A stretch of DNA of 64,000 nucleotides from Larkinella sp. C7 (GTDB lineage Bacteria; Bacteroidota; Bacteroidia; Cytophagales; Spirosomataceae), in the NCBI RefSeq assembly GCF_006149005.1, contig NZ_VBSL01000003.1, positions 62,001 to 126,000 on the forward strand. The letters run 5' to 3'. The first letter of the stretch is position 1, and each line of letters opens with the position of its first letter. A program made the translations under genes and the position numbers. The notes beneath the pieces are model-generated. The model was not told the DNA's origin, ran no database searches, and saw only the letters and a program-made list of their open reading frames with translations. Shown here in pieces: positions 1 through 8,480 of this stretch.

Positions 1-67
1 ACTATTTTTTGCAACCCTTTCGGTATCAGCCTTGTCATATCGTTCAGAGCGTTGTCTCGACGGTGAT

Positions 68-1330
68 ATGTTTACATCCAGATTTTATAGTACGGTATTG
101 ACGGTGTTATTGCTGGGCACAGTGGCTTGCGATCGAATCGCGCAGGACGCTGCACCTGGCCCGAATGGCGTGGATACGGAAGAAATTGAATACTATACCC
201 TGCCCGACCAGCAGGTGGCGATTGATTTGACGTCCATTTCCGGCCTCAATTCGGTCACAACCCTATACATTACCCAAACACCGCGACTCGGTAATGCCCG
301 ATTCAGCGGCAGCGGTTTGCTGGTTTATACGCCTTATTCCACCTTTGTGGTGGGTGAAGACCAGTTTTCGGTCAGCACAGGCAAAGAAACCCGGCTTGCC
401 CGGTCGTTCCGGATCAGCATGGCGGCCGACAGCAGCCGAATTCCGTGTAATGCCGGCCCGATTCCGGATGGGTACCGGACGGCCGAAAGCCAGCCCATTA
501 CGGTAGATGTTTTGAAAAATGACCGGTTTTGCGATGCTACGGTCGATCTGTCCAGTCTGGCCGTGCAGCAGCAACCGGAGCACGGCAAAGTAACCGTCGA
601 AAATGGGGAAATTCGGTACACGCCCACGGTCGGTTTCAACGGCTTTGATTTTTTCTTTTACAAAGTGAAGGCGGTTTTTCCGCAAAAAAACCGCACGTTT
701 TTATGTCCGGTTCGGATTAGCGTCGGCGATCCGTATAAAGATTGTAAAATTCTGCTGAAAGATGAGCAGGTCTACTGGAAACAATGGTTCATTACCGATT
801 CGTTGCGCATTCCGGTTCTGGCCAACGATCAGCTTTGTAAATCCCGGTATGATCTGCCGGTTACGATCGTCAAGGCCCCCGGCAAGGGTACGGCACGGGT
901 GTTGAAGAACAATACGGTTTTGTATTTTCCGACAAACGGCTACACGGGAGAGGATGAATTGACATACCGGCGTTGCGATGCCGGCGACTGTCAGGAAGCC
1001 ACGGCCCGCATTTCGGTCACCGGCCCAGACGTCGACTGTGCGTTGACGGCCCGCAATGACAACGGGCAGATCTCGGCCGCTATTTTGCCTACTGATCCCA
1101 AAAAGCGGGTTGTTTACATTTACGCGCTGGGAAATGACCGCGTTTGTTCACCCTTGCGAAGCATGACCATTACGGATAATCCATCGGGTGCCGCATTAGA
1201 AGTCCTGCCAAACGGGGCTATTGTGTACCGGCCTTCCCTGGATTTCAGAGGAAGTTTTCAGTTTACCTATGAATTAACAGACGTGAAAAACAACAAGTCG
1301 TCGGCGACGGTAAATCTTGCCATTCAATAA
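68..1330 (+). CDS. Lipoprotein with tandem Ig/cadherin-like repeats
   Basis: No specific function recognised. The 420-residue product starts with a hydrophobic stretch ending in a lipobox-like GTVAC, with Cys near residue 21, so it is probably a lipid-anchored surface protein. Three units of about 103 residues follow. Each opens with a motif like VLKNDRFC, VLANDQLC or ALGNDRVC (near residues 146, 249 and 353) and closes with a Y-x-P, G-F/Y-x-G, F-x-Y pattern. This is the look of Ig-like or cadherin-like beta-sandwich repeats used in adhesion or as spacers. The ATG at 68 was preferred over an in-frame start at 32 because it puts the signal sequence at the N-terminus. Confidence 0.7.
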   Translation: MFTSRFYSTVLTVLLLGTVACDRIAQDAAPGPNGVDTEEIEYYTLPDQQVAIDLTSISGLNSVTTLYITQTPRLGNARFSGSGLLVYTPYSTFVVGEDQFSVSTGKETRLARSFRISMAADSSRIPCNAGPIPDGYRTAESQPITVDVLKNDRFCDATVDLSSLAVQQQPEHGKVTVENGEIRYTPTVGFNGFDFFFYKVKAVFPQKNRTFLCPVRISVGDPYKDCKILLKDEQVYWKQWFITDSLRIPVLANDQLCKSRYDLPVTIVKAPGKGTARVLKNNTVLYFPTNGYTGEDELTYRRCDAGDCQEATARISVTGPDVDCALTARNDNGQISAAILPTDPKKRVVYIYALGNDRVCSPLRSMTITDNPSGAALEVLPNGAIVYRPSLDFRGSFQFTYELTDVKNNKSSATVNLAIQ

Positions 1331-1405
1331 ATTAGGAATGGTAAATTGGGTCGGTTTAAGGAAAAGTTGTAATTCGAACGTACACCGTCGTCCTGAAGAA
1401 ACTCT

Positions 1406-1957
1406 TTGTCTGAAATAGAATTGTTGCGGGCATGCCAGCGTCACGATGCGCGGGCGCAAACGGCTTTGTACGAACGTCACAAAGGCCGGATGATGGGTCT
1501 TTGCCGTCGCTATGCCCATTCGCGTCCGGAAGCAGAAGACATGTTTCAGGAAGGGTTTATCCGCATCTTCCAGCAAATTCATACCATCGAACAACCCGAG
1601 CGGTTGCTGAACTGGATGAAACGGGTGATGGTCAACACGGCCATTAACTGGTATCACAAGCACCACCACGAGCAATCCGAAACCGATTACGAAGAAGCCT
1701 GGGAAACCAGCAACACCGAACACAACGATATTCTGGCCCGCATCTCAACGGAGGAACTGCTCACATTGGTGCAGGACCTGGCCGATGGCTACCGCATGGT
1801 GTTCAACCTGTATGTAGTGGATGGTTACAGCCACCAGGAAATTGCCCGGATGCTGGGGATTTCGGAGGGAACGTCAAAGTCGCAACTGGCGCGGGCGAAA
1901 GAAGTTTTAAAACAAAAATTGAAGAAAATAGGCATTGTCAGCTATGGCAGCTACTGA
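1406..1957 (+). CDS. ECF-type RNA polymerase sigma-70 factor
   Basis: A 183-residue sigma factor that would direct RNA polymerase to a small set of promoters. Region 2 shows the usual helix (ARAQTALYERHKGRMMGLC, then SRPEAEDMFQEGFIRIFQ). Region 4 shows the helix-turn-helix (YSHQEIARMLGISEGTSKSQ) followed by LARAKEVLKQKL. The start appears to be TTG, which is unusual; no upstream ATG fits the frame. Its end overlaps the next gene by 14 bases, so the two are translationally linked, as is normal for a sigma factor and its membrane partner. Confidence 0.88.
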   Translation: MSEIELLRACQRHDARAQTALYERHKGRMMGLCRRYAHSRPEAEDMFQEGFIRIFQQIHTIEQPERLLNWMKRVMVNTAINWYHKHHHEQSETDYEEAWETSNTEHNDILARISTEELLTLVQDLADGYRMVFNLYVVDGYSHQEIARMLGISEGTSKSQLARAKEVLKQKLKKIGIVSYGSY

Positions 1958-3323
1958 AGATGAGTGGGAACGGATTTTCCGGCAAAGACTTGAAAACTAC
2001 GAGTCTGAACCGGCGGAAGACGCTCTGGAACGTATTTTAAGGGGATCAAAACCGCCATCGGTCGAAAAACCGGGGCGTCATGTGGGTCGGCGAATCGGTT
2101 TGAGTCTGGCCTTTCTGGGTATTCTGGTCCTGCTAACCGTTGGCATCCGGGAGTATACAGCCTCGTCGACAGGCACCGTTGCGCAAGCACCGGCGGTGGT
2201 GAAGGCTGACCCGAAACTGGAAACGGAGCAGGCCGGGACGTTTGCTGAAAACCATCCAACGACCGGGGAAGTCAGTCATGTATCCCAAAACGGAAGACCA
2301 GCCAAAGCGGTAGAATCCCGCTCCGTCAGAGACGGGGGGCGGATTGGTGAATCATCGGTTTTTGCCCGGGCGGCTGAAAAAAAACGGCGAAAACCGGTTG
2401 GCTCAGGTTTGGAGCCATTGCGAAGGAATGAACAGAATACGAGCGAAAAGTTAGTCAGTCAACTGAGCAGTATACCGAAAGAAGTACCAGACGAAGCTTA
2501 TGATGTAAACTCTACGATCCCCTCATCCAGTCCCCAAACGAGCATGGAGACGGAAACCGAATCGGCTCTGCGCTACGCATTTGTAACCGGAAAAGCGACC
2601 CGGCTTGTGTTTCCCGTTGCCACCTTACCCGCCGTTCATCCACCGGCCCGGCAGCAGGCTCCCGACATCGAACCGGGTAAAATGGCCGCCCGTCCTTCCT
2701 TTTTTGCCAGTGTCATGCCCCTGTACACGTTCCGGGAGGTAACGCCGGTGCGGCAGGATGAGATCGTAATGGAAAAAATTCGCCCGTCCACCTCCTTGTC
2801 CGCCCGAACGGGTTTGCGGGTGCAGGCCGGGGCCGAATGGCCGCTGAGCCGGAGGCTCAGTTTACGGGTTGGGGCGGTTTATCAGAAATTGCAGCAGGAA
2901 ATGACCTACTCCGCCCGGGCACTCCGCTCAGATTCGACCAAAGTGGAGTGGGTCGATCAGCAAACCATCAAATTAACGCCCTTGTATAAATCGGTGGAAC
3001 ATCGGGTGAAAACCACCTGGCAGTATGTTGCGCTGAGTGCAGAAGGCCGGTGGCAATTGAATCCGGGTCAGATGACGGGGCTGCGGCATTCGATGGCGAT
3101 CGGAGGGAGTCTGGGTTATCTGGTCAGTGGCCGCTCCAGCCAACGCTGGCAGCCCTTTTTGCAGGCTTCCTACGGAATTGAGCGCCAATTGACGGAGAAA
3201 TTGCGGTTGCAGGTTGAACCCGGAATCGTCTATAACCTCAACGCCATCAGCGATAATTCGCGGTGTTTCAGCGTCCGTCCCTATAGCTATGGTCTGGTAG
3301 TCGGACTACACTGGCAGCCTTAA
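1944..3323 (+). CDS. Membrane-anchored beta-barrel-like protein, possible sigma regulator
   Basis: A 459-residue product encoded directly after the ECF sigma factor. The N-terminal 50 residues are polar and look cytoplasmic (EDEWERIFRQRLENYESEPA). One transmembrane helix follows near residues 52-70 (IGLSLAFLGILVLLTVGI). Then comes a long low-complexity linker rich in Glu, Ser, Arg and Pro. The last 200 residues alternate polar and hydrophobic strands and end in VVGLHWQP, as in small outer-membrane beta-barrel proteins. By position and N-terminal layout it could be the anti-sigma partner, but no standard zinc anti-sigma motif is visible. The ATG at 1944 is preferred to a TTG three codons upstream. 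Confidence 0.6.
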   Translation: MAATEDEWERIFRQRLENYESEPAEDALERILRGSKPPSVEKPGRHVGRRIGLSLAFLGILVLLTVGIREYTASSTGTVAQAPAVVKADPKLETEQAGTFAENHPTTGEVSHVSQNGRPAKAVESRSVRDGGRIGESSVFARAAEKKRRKPVGSGLEPLRRNEQNTSEKLVSQLSSIPKEVPDEAYDVNSTIPSSSPQTSMETETESALRYAFVTGKATRLVFPVATLPAVHPPARQQAPDIEPGKMAARPSFFASVMPLYTFREVTPVRQDEIVMEKIRPSTSLSARTGLRVQAGAEWPLSRRLSLRVGAVYQKLQQEMTYSARALRSDSTKVEWVDQQTIKLTPLYKSVEHRVKTTWQYVALSAEGRWQLNPGQMTGLRHSMAIGGSLGYLVSGRSSQRWQPFLQASYGIERQLTEKLRLQVEPGIVYNLNAISDNSRCFSVRPYSYGLVVGLHWQP

Positions 3324-3447
3324 ACATGAACGAACCGTCGTCCCGTTGGCTCAGGAATTTGAAATTTTTCCGAACAACTTTAGTATGATCAGAGTTTGTT
3401 TTATAATTGATTTGGTTCAAACAACCATCATAAAACAAAACTCAACG

Positions 3448-4008
3448 ATGAAAAAGCTAGTGATGATGGGGGCTATGTTCATGGCGGTTGCCCTCAACGC
3501 CAAAGCGCAGAACACGACCGGGTCGACAGGCACCGGCACGACGACCGGTACGACCGTAAACCCGCAAACGCAGACGACCAATCCGCAAACCCAGGGGATG
3601 AACGGCCAGTCGACGGGTACAACGGGAAATACGAATACGACAACGTATCCGCAGGGCCAGACGACTTTAGGGTCGCAATCGCCTACCGGTTCAACGGCTA
3701 ATCCGCAAATGCAAACGCAGCCACCAACGACCGGAACCACTACATTTCCGCAAACGCAACAAGGCCAGCAGGGACAAATGAACCAACAGGGTCAGATGAA
3801 CCGCGAGCGTCGTACGACCGATCCAACGTCTACCCAGACCGATCCGGTTCAGGGTTCAACGACGACCAATCCTTCGACGACGACCAGCCCGACGAACTCA
3901 GAATTGAACACCAAGGGGACGACCAACAATTCGAACGACCGCAAAAACCGGAGAAATAGAAACCGGAATGATTCGACGATGAAGCGTGATACGCTACAAA
4001 ATAAATAG
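3448..4008 (+). CDS. Secreted Thr/Gln/Asn/Gly-rich low-complexity protein
   Basis: Function unknown. A clear signal peptide (MKKLVMMGAMFMAVALNAKAQ) is followed by about 130 residues made almost only of Thr, Gly, Gln, Asn, Pro and Ser, with repeated words such as NPQTQ and TTGTT. The basic tail contains NDRKNRRNRNR. Such proteins are often disordered and exported. The ATG at 3448 is chosen because it starts the signal peptide; the open frame runs back to 3346 without features. It lies just upstream of another small secreted protein. Confidence 0.7.
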   Translation: MKKLVMMGAMFMAVALNAKAQNTTGSTGTGTTTGTTVNPQTQTTNPQTQGMNGQSTGTTGNTNTTTYPQGQTTLGSQSPTGSTANPQMQTQPPTTGTTTFPQTQQGQQGQMNQQGQMNRERRTTDPTSTQTDPVQGSTTTNPSTTTSPTNSELNTKGTTNNSNDRKNRRNRNRNDSTMKRDTLQNK

Positions 4009-4076
4009 TAGAGAATCAGTTAGGTAATCCAAGAAAAGCAGTCATCACTCGGTGTCTGCTTTTTTTCCTTACAACC

Positions 4077-4352
4077 ATGAAAAAGCTACTGATTGCCAGT
4101 CTGATCGGCGTCTCCCTTTTTGGGGTTTCTGCCCAAACTACGGGGATGGTCCGTCTCTGGGATCCTATTGCCGGGCAAACCGCCACGCAGGATACGATCA
4201 AAAAAGACACAAACCGGCTTCGGCAGGGCGACCGGATGCGCCGGGGACAAATTGAGGACCGGCGGCCAACGGGCGATCCGAATCCGAAGCAACTCCGCAC
4301 CGATTCGCTTCGGCGGGGTGGCGCCATGAAAGTGGATACCGTTCGGTATTAA
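4077..4352 (+). CDS. Small secreted protein, unknown function
   Basis: A 91-residue product with a signal peptide (MKKLLIASLIGVSLFGVSAQ). The mature part is short, charged and rich in Arg, Asp, Gly and Thr, with no family that I recognise. Its signal sequence resembles that of the upstream low-complexity protein, and the C-terminal halves of both are Arg/Asp/Thr rich, so the two may be related in role. A strong terminator follows directly. Confidence 0.6.
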   Translation: MKKLLIASLIGVSLFGVSAQTTGMVRLWDPIAGQTATQDTIKKDTNRLRQGDRMRRGQIEDRRPTGDPNPKQLRTDSLRRGGAMKVDTVRY

Positions 4353-4356
4353 AATG

Positions 4357-4386
4357 AAAAACCTCCCGGTCCGGGAGGTTTTTTCG
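4357..4386 (+). terminator. Rho-independent terminator
   Basis: AACCTCCCGG pairs with CCGGGAGGTT around a two-base centre, and TTTTTT follows. It ends the small secreted-protein genes and sits ahead of a convergent lipoprotein gene. Confidence 0.85.
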
Positions 4387-4428
4387 TTCAAGAGGATGGG
4401 TTAGTAATGGCTTTGGGCGGTGATTGAA

Positions 4429-5301
4429 TTATAGCGATACGGTCAGGTCTGACACCACGTATTCGTAGGGCGAAATCTGGAGCAGGGCCCCGTTCGATAC
4501 GTTGTATTTTTTGCTGATCGTTACATACCCGTCGGCATTGAGGGTGTAAGCGAATCGGTAATCGGTCGTTGTGCCACCATACACGGTTTGAATCGTTTTT
4601 AGCCGCTGCATCAGGTGTTTGCTGGTTTTGCCGAAAATGCGCAGGTACGGATCTAGATTGAACACACCGACCGCATTGAGACGGTTATTATCGTTCAGGA
4701 TGGCTGAGCCTGCAAACTGGTATTCATAAATGTTTTTCTGAATTACATCATTGGGGTTATTAAACCGCTTTACTTCAACCAGATCGCCGTCGGCGTTGTA
4801 GGCAAATTCCACCCGCATGTTGGGGTAAATGGAATGGTAGCGGTTGATCAATCGGCCCTTGGCGTCGTAATCGTACTTAAACGAGTTCATGGTAATGTGT
4901 GGGATGCCATCCACGACAGAATAATCCGGCACTTCAGAGTGCGTGCAGCGGCCGTTCGCATCCAGAAAATAGGTGCCATCCTGCGTTTTCGTACCGCCTA
5001 CCAGCGTTAGCGTCGTAACCTTCCCAGGGCTGTAGGCATAGGTGGTCGTACGGTTGCCTTCAGTAACTTTCACCAGCTTTCCGTTTGCATCATACGACAA
5101 GGTAGCGTTGCCTTGTTTTACAAGGGTGTGTTTTTTCGCTACCGACACGATGATGTCATCCATTCCCAAGGCGTTGGATTCAACTGGCTGGCCCGTGTTC
5201 GACTGGCGGGGTGCCGAAGGTTCAAGCTGCTGGTTTTCGCACGATGACAAACTAATCAGGAGACTACAGAGCGCCAAAGCGCTGATTTTGGTGAGGTTCA
5301 T
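4429..5301 (-). CDS. Lipoprotein with YD/RHS-like repeats
   Basis: A 290-residue predicted lipoprotein: MNLTKISALALCSLLISLSSC gives a lipobox with Cys near residue 21. The body shows repeats like LSYDANGKLVKVTEG, FKYDYDAKGRLINRY and FAYNADGDLVEVKRF, each with a Y-x-x-N/D-A-x-G-x-L core. This is the pattern of YD/RHS-type beta-strand repeats found in many Bacteroidota surface lipoproteins. It has no toxin-like C-terminus, so I read it as a small secreted or surface structural protein. A -7 box lies upstream at 5334-5341. Confidence 0.7.
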   Translation of the reverse strand: MNLTKISALALCSLLISLSSCENQQLEPSAPRQSNTGQPVESNALGMDDIIVSVAKKHTLVKQGNATLSYDANGKLVKVTEGNRTTTYAYSPGKVTTLTLVGGTKTQDGTYFLDANGRCTHSEVPDYSVVDGIPHITMNSFKYDYDAKGRLINRYHSIYPNMRVEFAYNADGDLVEVKRFNNPNDVIQKNIYEYQFAGSAILNDNNRLNAVGVFNLDPYLRIFGKTSKHLMQRLKTIQTVYGGTTTDYRFAYTLNADGYVTISKKYNVSNGALLQISPYEYVVSDLTVSL

Positions 5302-5333
5302 TAGTTCTTTGTTGTTTGGCTATGTTGGTGCAA

Positions 5334-5341
5334 CAAAGGTA
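5334..5341 (-). promoter_or_regulatory. Bacteroidota -7 promoter element
   Basis: On the minus strand this reads TACCTTTG, an exact match to TAnnTTTG, about 33 bases before the ATG at 5301. No clear -33 TTTG was seen at the usual distance. Confidence 0.5.
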
Positions 5342-5496
5342 GATCGCCGGTGTTTGGTCAGCTAGCCGGAGTCGGCAACAAGTAGATTGGGGTAAATAAC
5401 GAGCGGGAAAGTGCCCGCAGTTGGTCATGATCAGCAAAGTAAAACAGAGACGGAAAAGCCTTTAGGAAATGACCGGTTTCAACGGTATCGAACACG

Positions 5497-6777
5497 ATGC
5501 AGACTTTGTTTGTCAGATTCCTCCTGCTTTCAGGACTTCTATTCCTTCAGGTCACTCTGTATGCGCAGGCACCTGAACCCAACTACGACGAAACCAAAAT
5601 ACCGCCTTACACCTTGCCCGATCCCCTCGTCACACCGACCGGGAAGCGCATCACGACCATTCGCCAGTGGGAAAGCCAGCAACGACCGGTCTTGTTGAAA
5701 CAATTTGCCACGCAGGTCTACGGCGTAACGCCCGAACGACGGCTGGCAACCCGGTATGAGGTAAAATCGGTGGACTCCTCCGCGCTCGGCGGAACGGCGA
5801 TTCGCAAACAGATTTCTATCATCTGGACGGAATATCCCAATCTGCCGTCGCTGGATATTCTGCTGTATATCCCCAAAAGTGTGAAACGCCCGCCGGTTTT
5901 TGTCGGGTTCAATTACATGGGAAACCACAGCATCAGCACCGAACCCGGTATTGCCCTCTCCACGCGCTGGTTACCCAACCGGCCCGACGGAAAAGTTGTC
6001 AACAACCGGGCGACGGAAGCCGCGCGGGGTGTACAACTTTCCCGTTGGCCCCTGGAACTCATCATTTCAAAGGGGTATAGCGTGGCAACGGCCTATTACG
6101 GCGATCTGGAACCCGATCATCCGGAGGGCTGGAAAACCGGTATTCGTTCCGTATTGGGGCCACCGACGGAGCCGAAAAGCGACGGCTGGCAGGCGATTGG
6201 GGTCTGGGCGTGGGGCATGAGCCGGATGCTCGATTACCTGGAAACCGACGGACTGGTGGATGCCAGACGGGCGATTGCGCTGGGGCATTCGCGCCAGGGA
6301 AAAGCCGCTTTGTGGGCGGGTGCGCAGGATACACGGTTTGCGGCCGTTATTGCCAACGAATCCGGCGAAGGCGGAGCGGCTTTATCGAAGCGCGTTTTTG
6401 GAGAAACCATTCTGCGGCTTAACACGAGTTTTCCGCACTGGTTTTGTCCGCAATACCGGACTTATAACAACCGGCCCGAAGCCCTGCCATTCGATCAGCA
6501 CCAACTCCTGGCCTTGATCGCGCCCCGCCCACTTTACGTTGCGAGTGCGCAGGGCGACCAGTGGGCCGATCCGAAAGGTGAATTCATGAGCGCTCGCCAA
6601 ACCGATCCGGTTTACAAACTATACGGTAAAAAAGGCATTGGTACCGACGATTGGCCTCCCGTTCACACCCCCGTCGGGGAAACGGTTCGCTACCACATCC
6701 GCACGGGCGAGCATGACGTCAAGCGATATGACTGGGAACAATTTCTGAACTTCGCTGATCAGCAGGTGAAAAAATAG
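5497..6777 (+). CDS. CE15-type glucuronoyl esterase-like hydrolase
   Basis: A 426-residue secreted alpha/beta hydrolase with a signal peptide ending near LQVTLYAQ. The nucleophile motif GHSRQGKAALWAGA (catalytic Ser about residue 266) is the G-x-S-R-x-G-K signature of carbohydrate esterase family 15. ANESGEGG and GEHDVKRYDWEQF supply the expected acid and His regions. Family members cut the ester between glucuronic acid of xylan and lignin alcohols; some bacterial members act on other uronate esters. No xylanase lies nearby, so the substrate is open. It ends against a hairpin shared with the convergent ene-reductase gene. Confidence 0.82.
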   Translation: MQTLFVRFLLLSGLLFLQVTLYAQAPEPNYDETKIPPYTLPDPLVTPTGKRITTIRQWESQQRPVLLKQFATQVYGVTPERRLATRYEVKSVDSSALGGTAIRKQISIIWTEYPNLPSLDILLYIPKSVKRPPVFVGFNYMGNHSISTEPGIALSTRWLPNRPDGKVVNNRATEAARGVQLSRWPLELIISKGYSVATAYYGDLEPDHPEGWKTGIRSVLGPPTEPKSDGWQAIGVWAWGMSRMLDYLETDGLVDARRAIALGHSRQGKAALWAGAQDTRFAAVIANESGEGGAALSKRVFGETILRLNTSFPHWFCPQYRTYNNRPEALPFDQHQLLALIAPRPLYVASAQGDQWADPKGEFMSARQTDPVYKLYGKKGIGTDDWPPVHTPVGETVRYHIRTGEHDVKRYDWEQFLNFADQQVKK

Positions 6778-6780
6778 ACA

Positions 6781-6833
6781 AGAGAGGGTAGACAAGAGAG
6801 TAAAGAGTCTCACGTCTCTTGTCTACCCTCTCT
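6781..6833. repeat. Word-repeat hairpin, copy A (bidirectional terminator)
   Basis: Arms 6781-6799 and 6815-6833 are a perfect 19-bp inverted repeat with a 15-base loop. The arm word AGACAAGAGA followed by TAAAGA recurs in copy B at 17459. It lies between two convergent stop codons (6777 and 6842) and probably terminates both genes. Confidence 0.85.
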
Positions 6834-6841
6834 ATTCTAGA

Positions 6842-7933
6842 TCACACCTGCGCTTCAACCAGCGCGGGATAATCGATAAACCCTTTTTCGCCACCAGCAT
6901 AAAACGTTGCGGGGTCGGCCTGGGCCAGTTCAGCGCCGGTGCTCAGCCGTTCGACCAGATCCGGGTTCGCAATGAACGGATACCCAAACGCAACCAGGTC
7001 GCCCACGCCGTTTTGCAAGTCTTCTTCGGCGCGTTCAGCGGTGTATTTGCTGTTCAGAATCAGCGTATTGCTGAATTTTTCCCGGATGGTTTTGAGCAGC
7101 GGGACGGTGGTTTCGGCTCCTTCCGGGGCTGCGGTATTGATAACGTGGAGGTAAACGATGCCCAGATCGTTCAGTTTTTCGGCCAGGTAAGTGTACGTTT
7201 CGTCAATTTCCGGATAAACCGACATATCGTTGTATACGTTGTAGGGCGAAAACCGGATGCCAACGCGATCTTTGCCGATGGCCTGTGCCGATTGTTCGGC
7301 AATTTCCAGGGCAAAACGGGCGCGGTTTTCGACGCTGCCGCCGTATTCATCGGTGCGCTGGTTGCTGTTCGGATTTAAAAACTGCTCGATCAGATAGCCA
7401 TTGGCACCGTGTAACTCGATACCGTCGAAACCGGCTTCCACGGCGTTTTTAGCCGCCTGAACAAATTCCTGAATCGTCTGCTTCACCTCGTCAGTCGTCA
7501 ACGCGCGGGGCTGGGCGTTGGTCTGCATACCACCCTGATCCGTCCACATCGGGCCGTCGGCTGCAATCGCCGACGGCGCAACCACCTCGGCTCCGGCTGG
7601 CAAATTAAGAGGGTGGCCAATGCGGCCGGTATGCATCAATTGCACAAAAATATGCCCGCCTTTTTCGTGAACAGCCTGCGTCGTCAGTTTCCAGCCCGCT
7701 ACTTGTTCGGCACTGAAAATACCTGGAATCCGGGCGTAACCCAAACCGTTGGGGGAAGGAGAGACGCCTTCGGAAATGATTAGACCCGCTGAAGCCCGCT
7801 GGCCATAATACTTGGCAATCAGTTCGTTGGGGATGTTGTTATAAGCCCGGCTGCGGGTCATCGGAGCCATGGCGATTCGGTTGGTGAGGGTCAGCATACC
7901 GAGTTGAATGGGGGAAAAAAGTAAATTACGCAT
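6842..7933 (-). CDS. Old yellow enzyme family alkene reductase
   Basis: A 363-residue FMN-dependent oxidoreductase that uses NAD(P)H to reduce activated C=C bonds in enals, enones or nitro compounds. The barrel motifs of the family are clear: LFSPIQLGMLTLTNRIAMAP at the N-terminus, SEGVSPSPNGLGY, FDGIELHGANGYLIEQFL with the active-site His-x-x-Asn, and NQRTDEYGGSVENRARF. The ATG at 7933 fits the family start (MRNLLFSPIQLG) better than the in-frame ATG at 7972. It sits directly downstream of an ArsR-type regulator on the same strand and is probably under its control. Confidence 0.9.
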   Translation of the reverse strand: MRNLLFSPIQLGMLTLTNRIAMAPMTRSRAYNNIPNELIAKYYGQRASAGLIISEGVSPSPNGLGYARIPGIFSAEQVAGWKLTTQAVHEKGGHIFVQLMHTGRIGHPLNLPAGAEVVAPSAIAADGPMWTDQGGMQTNAQPRALTTDEVKQTIQEFVQAAKNAVEAGFDGIELHGANGYLIEQFLNPNSNQRTDEYGGSVENRARFALEIAEQSAQAIGKDRVGIRFSPYNVYNDMSVYPEIDETYTYLAEKLNDLGIVYLHVINTAAPEGAETTVPLLKTIREKFSNTLILNSKYTAERAEEDLQNGVGDLVAFGYPFIANPDLVERLSTGAELAQADPATFYAGGEKGFIDYPALVEAQV

Positions 7934-8007
7934 AGCAAGGGATGTCTTGGTTCGGGGGGATAACGCATCCATACATTTAAAAGTTTGAATGTATTAGAGA
8001 AAATTTT

Positions 8008-8277
8008 TTAAGTCAGCTTCGTCAGAAAGCCCGACAAGTCTTTCAATCCCTCTTTATTTAAACTCAGGTTCTGGTTGCGGCCTTCTTTGTGGGAGTTGAC
8101 CAAACCGCTGTCGATGAGCGTTTTAACGTGGTGTGAAACGCACGGTTGCGACAGTCCGGTCATTTCCTGAATATCCGAATTGTTCAAACTTCCTTTTTCG
8201 GAAAGGGCCAGCAAAATTTGCAACCGGTATTTATCGGCGATGGCACCAGACGCTTTTTCAATAAACTTGTTATCCAT
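8008..8277 (-). CDS. ArsR-family winged helix regulator
   Basis: An 89-residue DNA-binding protein. The winged helix reads IADKYRLQILLALSEKG, NNSDIQEMTGLSQPCVSHHVKTL, then SGLVNSHKEGRNQNLSLN, the standard ArsR layout. No metal-binding CxC is present in the recognition helix, so the signal is not obviously a metal; a single Cys in SQPCVSHH could sense redox state. The ATG at 8277 is chosen; the frame continues upstream to a TTG at 8439 without conserved sequence. It precedes the ene-reductase, its likely target. Confidence 0.8.
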   Translation of the reverse strand: MDNKFIEKASGAIADKYRLQILLALSEKGSLNNSDIQEMTGLSQPCVSHHVKTLIDSGLVNSHKEGRNQNLSLNKEGLKDLSGFLTKLT

Positions 8278-8419
8278 TGGCTGAGCCGGATGGCAGGTCC
8301 GGTTTAAACAGAATACGGTCGTTGAGAATACTACAAAGTGCTGAACGTCACCGTTCACGATGTTGTAAAATTGATGAAGTTTCTTCAAATATTCTACTCT
8401 ATCCCCACAAAGTTGTATT

Positions 8420-8480
8420 TCATGGTATTTTTCTGACAATTTAGGAATTTAATTCCTAAATTGTCAGAAAAATACCATGA
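8420..8480. repeat. 61-bp perfect palindrome (30-bp arms, 1-base centre)
   Basis: Bases 8420-8449 are the exact reverse complement of 8451-8480 around T8450. The right arm includes the ATG (8477-8479) of the AAA ATPase and its presumed ribosome-binding region. The left arm places a mirror-image ATG facing the ArsR gene. The spacer is too short for a normal RNA loop, though the arms could still form a cruciform or a long RNA stem. Confidence 0.95.
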
